This document shows, piece after piece, positions 1-8,471 of a DNA stretch of 12,405 nt. Under the pieces are notes generated by a model, which saw only the letters and a list, made by a program, of their open reading frames with translations, was not told the origin of the DNA and ran no database searches. The stretch is from NCBI GenBank assembly GCA_036939755.1, contig JALLAZ010000738.1, positions 1 to 12,405 of the forward strand, in the 5' to 3' direction. The DNA is from Stephanodiscus triporus (lineage: Eukaryota > Bacillariophyta > Thalassiosirophyceae > Thalassiosirales > Thalassiosiraceae). The number at the start of each line of letters is the position of its first letter. The first letter of the stretch is position 1. A program made the position numbers and the translations under genes.

Positions 1-407
1 ACTTATTTTAGCAAATCGTACTTAATCAAGTATTTTGGGTGCCCTGGGAGCCAGTATTTTTTTTGACGAAACGATTATTATTCCTCGCACGCCAGCCATC
101 CCAGCCTTTCGCGGCCATCGATGTTCGCAACTAGGAATTCGTAAAATATTGATGACCAATTTTTCCGATTATGAGAAATCGAACTCCCAACGCTACGATC
201 CACGCCACCGCCAGCAAGAACTATCTACACACAAAAACACACAGCAAAAACAGCAACAACGCCTGCGCTACTCCACTCCCTAACCAAACAACATTAGTAA
301 AACACCTTAATCTCTAAGGCACCATTGCGGGCTGACAATAGGCAACCCGATCACATCATCATCATCATAATCATAATCATCATAATCATCATCGCCCACT
401 AGAAAAA
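1..407. other. Upstream region of the V-ATPase gene, no gene seen
   Basis: No convincing coding region is visible. The only longish open frame here (about 35-283, plus strand) begins at a TTG, has biased low-complexity composition at its end (glutamine-rich) and resembles no family I recognise. The stretch from about 190 to 290 is rich in C and A, as in a 5' leader. The part nearest the gene carries the CAT/AAT microsatellite described separately. Several ATGs occur upstream (for example near 120 and 151), so if transcription starts far upstream the leader would contain short upstream reading frames. Confidence 0.5.
354..393 (+). repeat. CAT / CATAAT microsatellite in the leader of the V-ATPase gene
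   Basis: About 40 bases consist of the triplet CAT interspersed with AAT, ending 14 bases before the ATG at 408. Because it is so close to the start codon it almost certainly lies in the 5' untranslated region. Triplet arrays of this kind vary in length by replication slippage. No function is visible. Confidence 0.85.
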
Positions 408-3277
408 ATGACGCGCTGGTTCCGCTCCGAGCACATGGAGTACATCTCCCTGATCGTGAACGAGGACGCGGCCCACGATTGCCTCGCCGACCTCGGCAAG
501 CTCTCTGCCATACAGTTCACGGACCTCAACCCCGACCTGACGCCCTTCCAGCGTCGGTACGTGTCCTTCGTCCGCCGATGCGACGAGCTCGAGCGAAAGC
601 TCCGCTTCTTCGGGAACGAGTGCGACAACTTCGGACTGAACCTCGAGACCGCCGGCGACATCGAGAGCTTCCTAGAGACGAGCGGCGCGGCGGTCATCGG
701 GAGGACGGGGAGCGGACTCAGCGCGGGGGGGAAGACCAAGGGAGCGAGCGGGACGCAGCTGCTGGAGAGCCTCGAGGTGGAGCTCGAGGGTGAGTCCCTT
801 GTTTATTTACATACACATTTGTTAATAATTATTTGTCTATTCGATTATTTTGTGCGGCAAAGACGCTCATCCTCCCCCTCTTTCGAACGCCCCCCTCCCT
901 CCCCACCCCCTCCTCCTCTCCTCCTCCTTGATGAATTATTAAATCCAAACGCGAATCCGCCCCCACCTCCCCCCTCTCATCACCTCTTTCATCAGGGTAC
1001 GAATCCCAGCTCCGCGAGCTCAACGCATACTCCGAGAAGCTCACGCGCGAGTACAACGAGAAGGTCGAGCTGCAGGAGGTCCTCGAGAAGGCCCGTCGGT
1101 TCTTCATGACCGACACCCCCCGCCTCGCCGTGTCTCGCCTCGGCGGGGGTGGCACGCCCAAGCCGGGCTCCCTCCTTGCGAGCGGGGACGACGAGGCCCG
1201 CGGGCTCGACCTCGACATGCGCTTCTCCTCCATCACGGGCGTGGTGTCGACCGAGGAGAAGGTCCGATTCGAGCGCATGATCTTCCGCGCCACCCGCGGT
1301 AACTGCTACGTCCGCTTCGCGCCGATCAAGCAGCCGATCACCGACCCAGAGACGGGCGCGCTCGTGGAGAAGTGCGTTTTCATCGTGTTCTTCAAGTCGT
1401 TGAGCATCGAGACGAAGCTCAAGAAGATATGCGACGCGTTCTTCGCTCATCGGTACTCGCTCCCCGACATGGACGACGCCCCGGCCGTGGACAGGATGCT
1501 CACCGAGAACGCGCAGGAGCTCGTCGATTCCCGCACGGTCCTGCTCAAGAATCAGGACACGCGCTTCCGCCTTTGTCAGATGCTCGCGCAGCACACCGAG
1601 CGATGGACGTGGATCGTGCTAAGGGAGAAGGCCACGTACCACACCCTAAACATGTTCAAGGCCGACGTCGCGGGGATGCTACGGGGCGAGGGGTGGGTGA
1701 TCTCCGAGTCCTTCGACGACGTGCGATCGTCCGTGAACCGCGCACACAGCGACATGGACAGCAACATGCCCAGCCACGTCGATCAGGTGCCCAAGCCGTG
1801 GCCAACCCCGCCCACCCACTTCACAACCAACAAGTTCACGTACGGGTATCAGGAGTTCGTGAACACCTACGGCATACCCAGGTACAGGGAGGCGAATCCC
1901 GCCCTCTTCACGGCCGCTACCTTCCCCTTCCTCTTCGGGGTCATGTACGGCGACATCGGGCACGGACTATTCCTATTCTGCGCGGGTCTGTACCTGCTCT
2001 GGAACGAGGACGCGAACGACAAGAGGAAGCTCGACGAGATGACCGCGGGATTGCACGCCGGGCGGTACATGATCGTCATGATGGGATTCTTCGCTGTGTA
2101 CGCAGGCCTTGTGTACAACGACTGCTTCTCCCTCGGCCTCAACCTCTTCGGCACGCGCTGGACGTTCGGTTCCGACAGTCCCGAGGACGGCGAGGTCGCC
2201 GAGATGACGGGGCAGTACGGCGACGGCGATTCCGTCTACCCCTTCGGCCTCGATCCCATGTGGCACGTCGCCGCGAACGAGCTCCTGTTCTTCAACTCCT
2301 TCAAGATGAAGCTTTCGGTGATATTCGGGATCAGCCAGATGTTCATGGGAACGTGCCTACGCGGGATCAACGCGATCTACTTCGGGCAGCGACTCGACTT
2401 CCTCTTCGAGTTCCTCCCCATGGTTGCGTTCGCGTGCTCACTCTTCGTTTACATGGTCGTGCTCATCTTCATGAAGTGGAGCATCAACTGGAATTCCAGG
2501 ATGCTCTCGGCCACCTGCCTCGACCCCAACGGTGCGGGATGGGGGAGCGTGGACTACGAAGGCGAGTGGGTCCAATGCCAGGGTGCCGGGTACGGTTGCA
2601 CCCCGTGGGGATACGTCTGCCAGGGTAACGACAGCCTCGCGGACAAGTGCCCCCTGGACTACGGCGGCAGCGGCGACGGGTGTCAGCCTCCTAATCTCAT
2701 CACATCGCTCATCAACATCGCGCTGTCGCCGGGCAACGTGGACGAGCCCATGTACATGGGACAGGCTGGCGTGCAGGGCATCCTCCTCGCGATCGCCGGC
2801 CTCTCCGTTCCCGTGCTGCTGGTCGCCAAGCCCTACTTCATGAGCAAGGAGATGGCGTCCCACGCCGTTCACGGCCACGGGGACGACGACGACGACGAGG
2901 GTGAGGAGCATAGCTTCGGTGAGATCGTCATCCACCAGGCCATCGAGACCATCGAGTTCGTTCTCGGGATGGTCTCCAACACGGCGTCTTACCTGCGTCT
3001 GTGGGCGCTGTCCCTCGCCCACTCAGAGCTCGCGACGGTGTTCTGGGAGAAGGCCATGCTCTCGACCCTGAACATCAACTGGTTCGCGACCTTCATCGGC
3101 TACGGCGTCTTCGCGGGGACCACCTTCGGTGTGCTCCTCATGATGGACGTGCTCGAGTGCTTCCTTCACGCCCTGCGTCTGCACTGGGTTGAGTTCCAGA
3201 ACAAGTTCTTCAAAGCCGACGGTATCCGCTTCTCTCCCTACTCGTTCAAGCAGATATTGACCGACGCTTCCGCGTAA
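408..3277 (+). CDS. V-type proton ATPase subunit a (V0 sector, 100-116 kDa subunit), two exons
   Basis: This is subunit a of the V0 membrane sector, which provides the two half-channels that carry protons to and from the rotating c-ring. The coding sequence joins 408-789 and 996-3277, giving 887 residues, slightly above the usual 800-850. The N-terminal cytosolic domain starts with the family motif around residues 4-45 (FRSE, then FTDLN at 37-41). The start at 408 fits this alignment and has AAAA before the ATG. The membrane domain begins with the hallmark GVMYGDIGHG (about 442-450). The essential arginine sits in SYLRLWALSLAH at residue 795 (equivalent to yeast Vph1 R735), and a second conserved arginine at 855 lies in the last helix before HWVEFQNKF. 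An acidic cytosolic loop (five Asp then EGEE, from 757) precedes the arginine-bearing helix. A loop at 635-690 holds six cysteines. The frame is intact and GC-rich, as for a well-expressed housekeeping gene. The family call is very secure; which cell membrane it serves cannot be told. Confidence 0.97.
790..995 (+). other. Intron in the V-ATPase subunit a gene (GT-AG, phase 1)
   Basis: The donor GTGAGT at 790 and the acceptor TTTCATCAG ending at 995 are canonical. Removing the 206 bases joins codon 128 (G from 789 plus GG from 996-997) and continues in frame into the conserved coiled-coil part of the N-terminal domain (GYESQLRELN). The interior is unusually C- and T-rich from about 868 to 932 and again before the acceptor. 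The intron has no stop in the frame of exon 1. Because 206 is not a multiple of three, retention would shift the frame and end translation at 1107-1109, giving a 233-residue product with a proline-rich tail. Confidence 0.93.
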
Positions 3278-3668
3278 GGTGTGGTTTAGAGGAGGGGGTT
3301 GTTAGTTTGTGTAGACGGGTATTTCTGCTTGTGCATAAAATTGATTCTGGTATTTGGTGTTACGGGTAATTGTGAACGTTCCGGGTCAGACTGATTGGTA
3401 GACACACTAATCTAGAGGATAAGATAAAGAATGTAATTGCCTTAACCATGTGATGATATTGTGGAATATCAAAGATGGTTTTTGGGGTGATTTTGCTGGC
3501 TGAATGGATCGGGAGGGAAACCAGGCATTATTATTGGCCCACATGACTGTGGTGTGCCCTGCATGCAGCGGTCATTTGGGTCCACTAATATATTATTGTA
3601 ATAAGAGACGTCTGCCGACCGAAACACTCAAACCTCGCTCACAGGACACTAATAATAGTTTTCAATTT
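3278..3668. other. 3' flank between convergent genes, no gene seen
   Basis: This stretch separates the stop codon of the V-ATPase gene from the end of the convergent RDR remnant. It is markedly richer in A and T than the V-ATPase coding region, as expected for a 3' untranslated region. There are weak AATAAA-like strings (GCATAAAATT near 3333, GATAAAGAATG near 3423), none clear enough to call as the poly(A) signal. No tRNA or other structured RNA was recognised. Confidence 0.5.
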
Positions 3669-4200
3669 TCATCTGTTGCACACTTCACTTATAGTGTCCG
3701 GGAGTAAATAAACTAAATAGTTAAGAGAGCCTCTAGAATAAAGTACTGGTAGGGCGGACATGCTTTGAGAGACACATGTATCCTTTGTCGATCCGGATAT
3801 TCTGACACGGACCATTTGTGGCGTGATTCTAATAAAAGTAGCTTTCTTGTTGCTGTGAACCCCTCCTGTAATGTCCAAAGAGGTTCCTTCTTGGAGTCCT
3901 TTTAGGTCACTATGGGTTTTATGTTCTGGTGTTGCTGAATTTCTGTTTGAGGTACAAGAGGAGGAGGCAGGCGCTCGAGCCTTTTTATTGGAGCCCTTGT
4001 GGCATTGCGTATCGCCATGGAGCTGACACTGGGGAGACTCAACATCTACAAAGAGAAAATGAACCGATTCAGGAAGCACATACCACAAGTGACTTGGCAG
4101 TTGTACCTTTTTCCCATGTTTGGCTACTTCTAGAGAATCCTTATACGCCCGACCCAGTGAATCGGCATCGGAACAGTTTGCTCCACAATTTTCTATCAGC

Positions 4201-4207
4201 TTTTTTT
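4201..4207 (-). other. A7 homopolymer at the C-terminal frame change of the RDR
   Basis: On the minus strand seven adenines (T7 on the plus strand) lie exactly where the conserved RDR reading passes from one frame (HDLVDAFRLARICS) to the next (KLIENCGANCSDADSL, leading to AKHGKKVQLP). Six adenines would keep a single frame. The extra base may be a real slippage mutation, a sequencing or assembly error, or, less likely, a +1 translational frameshift site. Confidence 0.7.
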
Positions 4208-4377
4208 GAGCAGATCCTAGCCAGGCGGAAGGCATCCACCAAATCATGTTGGGCGTCGCGCAACCAGTTTCCGTTATGCAGTCGCTGCTCAATAATCCCA
4301 TCATCGTATTCCCCTTTGGCCGGTTTCACGGGCAGGATCTGTCCAAGGAGGTTAGCATTCCAACAAATAAAATAATT

Positions 4378-4392
4378 GTCGCCATCTAAATC
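4378..4392 (-). other. RDR catalytic motif DLDGD
   Basis: The minus strand reads Asp-Leu-Asp-Gly-Asp, within NGDLDGDNYFICW. In RDR and QDE-1-type polymerases these three aspartates hold the catalytic magnesium. All three are intact here although the gene around them is broken, so the disruption looks recent or is technical. Confidence 0.88.
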
Positions 4393-5832
4393 GCCATTTG
4401 AGCAAATGGATGGCAGCGATGGCTCTTCATGCAATGCATTGGCAAACACAATTGCTCCAAAGGGCAGACTACACAGAAACTGCCAATCCCGTTTCGCCAT
4501 TTCATCCGGTTTTGAAGAAACAACTGGCAGAATCAACCCATCACAGGGCTGCATGCAGGGGAATCGTGTAACAAACAATTCGAGCAAATCGGCTACCGAT
4601 CCCAAACTTCCCGTGATAAACACATGCCCTGGTGCCAATCATTGGTAGGATCAGCCACTCCCACGACGTGAGAATGCTACAATCCCTTGCCTCGAGGCTG
4701 ATGGCTCTGTTCTATGTGTAGTCTAACATGGACTCTTTTGAGACCCCGAGGGATAGAAAAAGGTTGGTGATCATCCATTTGAGTTTGTTGGGGATAAAAC
4801 TCATGGGTGGTTTCCCCATTCCATCCAAGAGCTTGGCCAATTGCAGATGAACATTGGAAGGGAAAATGTTGTTTATTAACAGGCAAGCCAGTGAATTGTG
4901 GGACGAGATTCCAACTACCTTTTGCATGGAAGGGGGCAATTGAATCTTGTCAATGCCCGGTTTTTCCATTAGCATTCCCTTGAAGACACCGCGTTGAGAG
5001 GAAAAGATGCGCACTTGAAGGGCAATGGTACGAGTGCCTCGGATGGTTGTTCCAAGAAACTGGTCTAAATACTTGCGAGGAATGAATCCACAGCCAACGT
5101 TGGATTGTTCAGGAATCCATTCAAAATCGTTAGTGGATAAATGAGGAAAGATCCCCATTCCATCATTTCCTTTGGCTTGGACAGCAGTGCTGAACAACAA
5201 TTCCAAACGAGGCGGCACTTTGAGGGGAGGAAGACTCCCCCAACTCGCCACCTTGTCAAGTTCTTTTTGAAGGTCAATTTTGGGAATATTCCGCCCTTCA
5301 ACCAAGACATAGTAGAGTGTTAGCGTCTCCTTCGGGATATTCTCTTGTTTTTCCTTGTCGAATTTGGAGCATAAAATCTCGTAGCAATATCCATTGGGTT
5401 CTTGATATCGTTGGGGGAGATTTGCTTGGTTCTTGGTCAAATTCATCTTGTACATGACCAAGCGTTCACCAAAGAGATGGTAGGCGAACGTCTTTTGGAG
5501 CTGACTGGTCTTATCGGATGCTTTGAGTAGGACAAAGTCAAACCGATAGCCCAATCGACTGTGGAGAGGGGTACTTGTTTGCCAACCTGTCGATTGGAAG
5601 GATGTACGACTTTCAATCTCTCGTTCTTGAATGGTATCAAAAATTACGTCATTGTTGGTGCTGTTGTCGACACTGCTGAGACTGAGGCCGCTCTCCCTGC
5701 CTTCGTCGTCCGTCACGGTTTTTGGAATTGTAAGAGAATTTGTTATGCGATTATGATGCCATTGTGGTCGCGTTCACAGCATGTTTGGCTTTCGTCGTCG
5801 ATATTTGCCGACGCCGCCGCCGCTGTTGTCAT

Positions 5833-6262
5833 TTGATATCTCATGCACGATGACGCGAAACATTTCTTGGACTGCGAACGGATCCCTGGTGAAGTCGGCA
5901 CCTGCCAAGAGTTGCTCCCTCACACTCATCGCTCATCGTCTATCAACTCACATACATCATGGAGAGGATTCAGAGAGTTTCGTGTCGTATCGCTAAGTTC
6001 TTGATAGGACTTAACCCTAAATATATAAATGGTAGATAGTTTAGGTAAGTACCATACGATAGATTCTTCTATACAATCGCTATGTTTCTGTTTTTCTGGC
6101 GTTGAAACTAAAGATCTACGTAGGAACAGTACAGTACAATAATCTCTCGGAAGAATGCGAAATAGCATACTAATTGGGGAGGAGAGAGGGTAAACTTATC
6201 AAGCTCTCATAGATAGTCTTACCTTCAGACTTTATAATTATTTACTTCTGCAGACCGAGAGA
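5833..6262. other. Divergent intergenic region between the RDR remnant and the 429-residue gene
   Basis: No coding region stands out. The two flanking genes point away from each other, so promoters for both should lie here. An AT-rich string CTAAATATATAAATGG near 6016-6031 resembles a TATA element, but it is about 230 bases from the ATG at 6263, so its use is uncertain. Short open frames on either strand here have no family character. Confidence 0.4.
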
Positions 6263-7552
6263 ATGATAGACACCTCAGCCCAAGAAGCAGCAGTGGCTAC
6301 CGTCTATGTGGGGTCCGCCGAGAAATTAGGCCTCATCGCCGCAAAGACGCCTTCCACGGACGCTGATGCCGATTCGCAGATGACGCAGCAGCTCGATCTG
6401 TCTTCACCCACACGCGGGCGAGATCGGCGAGTCGAAAAAACGAAGGAGCTTTTGCTTAAGCTCGAGCAACAAAAAAAGAAATGGCAGCAGTTGCAGAGTC
6501 GGAACAGCTTACGTCAGGATGTCTTGCCTAATCTCAAACAACTGCTCTCGGGAAAGAACGCCGCTACTCCTCCCACATCACCAAAATCGGCGGCAGTGTT
6601 GATGAGGTGCTTTAAATCGACCGAATCGCCCACGGGCGTGGAGGACATGGCATCTGTCAATAGTGGTACAAAGGATAATTCTGAAAATGGAGTTGTCGTG
6701 GGTGTAGCGAAGGGCAATGGTGCTTATGATGGCATTGGTGGCGTCACCATGTCGGACTCGTGGAATAGTGAGGAGAATCTCGATCGAATACTTGATACAT
6801 TAGTTGTTAAATGCTCCAAAAGCATGGACTCTGCGGAATCGACTGGAACATCTCTTTCAGAGGTGTCTGGTAGTATAATTAAAGGGGCGATAGAAACTCA
6901 GTCCATTGGCGGTGCGAAATATTACGTTATGGTCAATACCAAGAAGGGACAGGCAAAGATTGCCCACGAGGCAATGCCAGCAACGGGCAGGGAAGGGTTC
7001 AAGTTTGCGATGGAGGAAAAGGGTTATGAAATCATGGAGTACGATTTTCTAACCGGAAGAGAGAAGAAACCATCACAGGTGTCTGGTAGTATAATGGAAG
7101 TGGACAAGGTAATGAATATGGCCATGGAGACTCAGCCCATCGGCGGTCCGAAAAATGATATCACCCAGCACGAGACCAAGAAAACCAAGGCGTCGGGAAC
7201 AGGAGACAAATCGTTCCAATCATGGTTAGATGAAGGTTTCAACTTCGCCCTAGATGTCGCGGAAAAGATTGACGATGACTTAACTGGGTCCGCAGCCGCC
7301 TGTGGAGCCGCCTGTGGAGCCGCCTTTAGAGCAAATGATGACAAATCCGACAGTGACGAAGAAAGTTCCCCGAAACGCAGAAGGCAGAAAATCCGGGAAA
7401 GGAGCAAAAAAAGAAGGAGCTCAAAAGGAAGAAGGCCACATCATCAGGAGGACCTTCTCATCGAGGAACTCAGCAAACATAATCAGGAGGACCTTCTCAT
7501 CGAGGAAATCAGCAAATTATTCAAGAAACGCAATAGCTTAGGAAGTTTTTGA
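6263..7552 (+). CDS. Hypothetical repeat-containing protein (429 residues) with basic region
   Basis: I do not recognise this protein. It is one uninterrupted frame from an ATG to TGA. Residues about 57-96 form a charged, probable coiled coil (EKTKELLLKLEQQKKKWQQL). Residues 200-265 and 272-342 are two copies of one module with shared blocks in the same order: VSGSI, then ETQ.IGG.K, then a GF.FA block, then an acidic segment ending in LT. A small-residue tract AAACGAACGAA (345-354) precedes an acidic serine patch and a very basic stretch (368-393, SSPKRRRQKIRERSKKRRSS) that looks like a nuclear localisation or nucleic-acid-binding signal. The C-terminus has a 13-residue unit repeated twice (core QEDLLIEE). 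No signal peptide or membrane helix is seen. A nuclear or RNA-associated role is only an inference from the basic segment. It is convergent with the 1156-residue gene and divergent from the RDR remnant. Confidence 0.72.
   Translation: MIDTSAQEAAVATVYVGSAEKLGLIAAKTPSTDADADSQMTQQLDLSSPTRGRDRRVEKTKELLLKLEQQKKKWQQLQSRNSLRQDVLPNLKQLLSGKNAATPPTSPKSAAVLMRCFKSTESPTGVEDMASVNSGTKDNSENGVVVGVAKGNGAYDGIGGVTMSDSWNSEENLDRILDTLVVKCSKSMDSAESTGTSLSEVSGSIIKGAIETQSIGGAKYYVMVNTKKGQAKIAHEAMPATGREGFKFAMEEKGYEIMEYDFLTGREKKPSQVSGSIMEVDKVMNMAMETQPIGGPKNDITQHETKKTKASGTGDKSFQSWLDEGFNFALDVAEKIDDDLTGSAAACGAACGAAFRANDDKSDSDEESSPKRRRQKIRERSKKRRSSKGRRPHHQEDLLIEELSKHNQEDLLIEEISKLFKKRNSLGSF
6860..7290 (+). repeat. Duplicated coding module, two copies of about 200 bases
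   Basis: Two diverged copies lie at about 6860-7057 and 7076-7288 within the 429-residue gene. A 19-base string, AGGTGTCTGGTAGTATAAT, is identical at 6861-6879 and 7077-7095. Further shared blocks encode ETQ.IGG.K and GF.FA. The copies differ by small insertions, so the duplication is old enough to have diverged, yet the frame was kept. Confidence 0.75.
7295..7324 (+). repeat. 12-base tandem repeat (Ala-Cys-Gly-Ala)
   Basis: The unit GCCGCCTGTGGA occurs twice, followed by half a unit. It lies inside the 429-residue gene and encodes alternating alanine, cysteine and glycine. The unit length is a multiple of three, so expansion keeps the frame. Confidence 0.85.
7443..7520 (+). repeat. 39-base tandem repeat encoding a 13-residue unit
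   Basis: Two copies (7443-7481 and 7482-7520) share 26 identical bases at their start and most of the rest. Each encodes QEDLLIEE followed by L/I-SK. The repeated acidic and hydrophobic pattern near the C-terminus of the 429-residue protein looks like a short binding motif. Near-identity of the copies points to a recent duplication. Confidence 0.9.
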
Positions 7553-8471
7553 TGTAAAAGTAGAAGCATGAAGGGTAGAAGATAGATCTCCCACTCGAAT
7601 TCTATTAGAAGTTCTTCAGATTGCGTTTTAGTCAAGTTGTGTCAAGTATCATATCATGTGAAATTCTCGTAGGATTAAATATAATATAAGTTAAGAAACA
7701 GAAAGATTCGCACCTAACTGCAGTTCATGATTTGGGGACCATCCATCCCCTCTTTGCAGCATCTATTTTTCCAGCTCAAGCGGATAGAGGAGAAAATAAG
7801 TTGAAGGCTGAAGCGGTCCGAGCTAAAACTTGCTAGGCACTTATATGGGGAGCTAGACGGCGATGGAAGAGGGGTCGGTGATGAAGGAATAGGTCGGGAG
7901 AAGGATGTTGAATAAGTCTGAACTTGTACCAACTATCAATCAAGGTACGAGATAATCCCAGGAATCGCAAAGACGATTTGACCAAACCATTCATATGATG
8001 TGGGCAATGCCAAAAAATCATTGAGAGGGCTTGATGGCCAGAGACCACGATATGAATCGGCATAATCCAAAGGCATAATCCAAATCAACAACGTCGCACA
8101 CAATGAGGAACAACAAGAAGAGGAAAGAAGCGTAGCGATTGAATATCAACAAAAACATGGATTGATAGTGGTCATAACGTCACCAGAGTCTTTGTCCTGT
8201 CGTAGAACGACATATGATGAGACCAATTAAACGTCAATGAACACCGATCGAGAAGAGGAAATTCAGCAGATGAAGGTGACATCATTATTTATCTCATCCG
8301 ACATGATTATTTTTTCTTTACAAATCACTAACACTGATGGATGGATTCACAAGTCGACTTGAAGCAAGTAATCAACCTAACAAAATGATACAACGTGGCA
8401 GGTGAATTGCATGGGAATGGGAGGAGTCTTCTCCTCATTTTCATCCGTACTCTTCGTTGTACTCCCGCACT
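7553..8471. other. Intergenic region between two convergent genes, no convincing gene
   Basis: Both flanking genes end here, so it should hold two 3' untranslated regions. An AT-rich string ATTAAATATAATATAAG at 7674-7690 could serve poly(A) formation for the plus-strand gene. Overlapping minus-strand frames near 7714-8063 lack family features. The only repeat is a perfect 13-base tandem copy at 8060-8085. No tRNA, transposon end or structured RNA was recognised. Confidence 0.5.
8060..8085 (+). repeat. 13-base perfect tandem duplication
   Basis: The unit GGCATAATCCAAA occurs twice back to back (8060-8072 and 8073-8085) in noncoding DNA. It looks like ordinary local duplication. Confidence 0.85.

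Larger units (their letters stand above)
3669..5716 (-). pseudogene. RNA-dependent RNA polymerase (cellular RDR family), frame-disrupted
   Basis: Eukaryotic RDRs copy single-stranded RNA into double-stranded RNA, feeding Dicer and Argonaute in RNA silencing. Family blocks appear in order on the minus strand. First come FSTAV and GCGFIP (about 5079-5098), then QVRIF followed by GVFKGML and LPPSMQKV (about 4940-5025), then LGVSKESML. A segment VVGVADPTNDW follows (4635-4667), then GHVFITG, VTRFPCMQP and the catalytic signature GDLDGDNYF (DLDGD at 4378-4392). The C-terminal block is AKHGKKVQLPSHLW. DxDGD with the PC..P block marks the cellular double-psi barrel polymerases, not viral palm-type enzymes. 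The blocks lie in different frames: 4712-5716 (ending in a TAG), a short piece around 4635-4670, 4141-4638, and 3669-4304. At least three shifts are needed, and a linker of roughly 70-90 residues is missing relative to plant RDRs. The 5' end is unclear: an ATG at 5832 opens a 30-codon frame (5743-5832) that could be the true N-terminus after one more shift or a splice. It is either a decayed gene or one hit by sequence errors; short introns do not easily explain it. Confidence 0.82.

Noticed and set aside
35..283. Open frame of 82 codons at the left edge
   Set aside because: It starts at a TTG, has no family features, becomes glutamine-rich low complexity, and fits a 5' leader better than a gene.
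992..3022. Long minus-strand and alternative-frame open readings across the V-ATPase gene
   Set aside because: They are shadows of a GC-rich, well-conserved coding frame; their products are Arg/His/Gly-rich without family motifs.
4378..4392. Aspartate-rich polymerase motif as a sign of an integrated RNA virus
   Set aside because: Palm-type viral polymerases use a GDD motif. DLDGD together with the PC..P block and KHGKKV.LP is the cellular RDR signature.
4378..4392. The same motif as DNA-dependent RNA polymerase largest subunit
   Set aside because: That family has NADFDGD in a different context; here NGDLDGD and the flanking blocks match RDR.
4636..4740. A short intron as the explanation for the RDR frame change
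   Set aside because: No good GT donor with a matching branch and acceptor was seen, and splicing would still leave the family linker missing and discard the VVGVADP block.
7714..8063. Minus-strand frames between the convergent genes
   Set aside because: They overlap each other, lack ATG-supported starts with family features, and show no recognisable motif.
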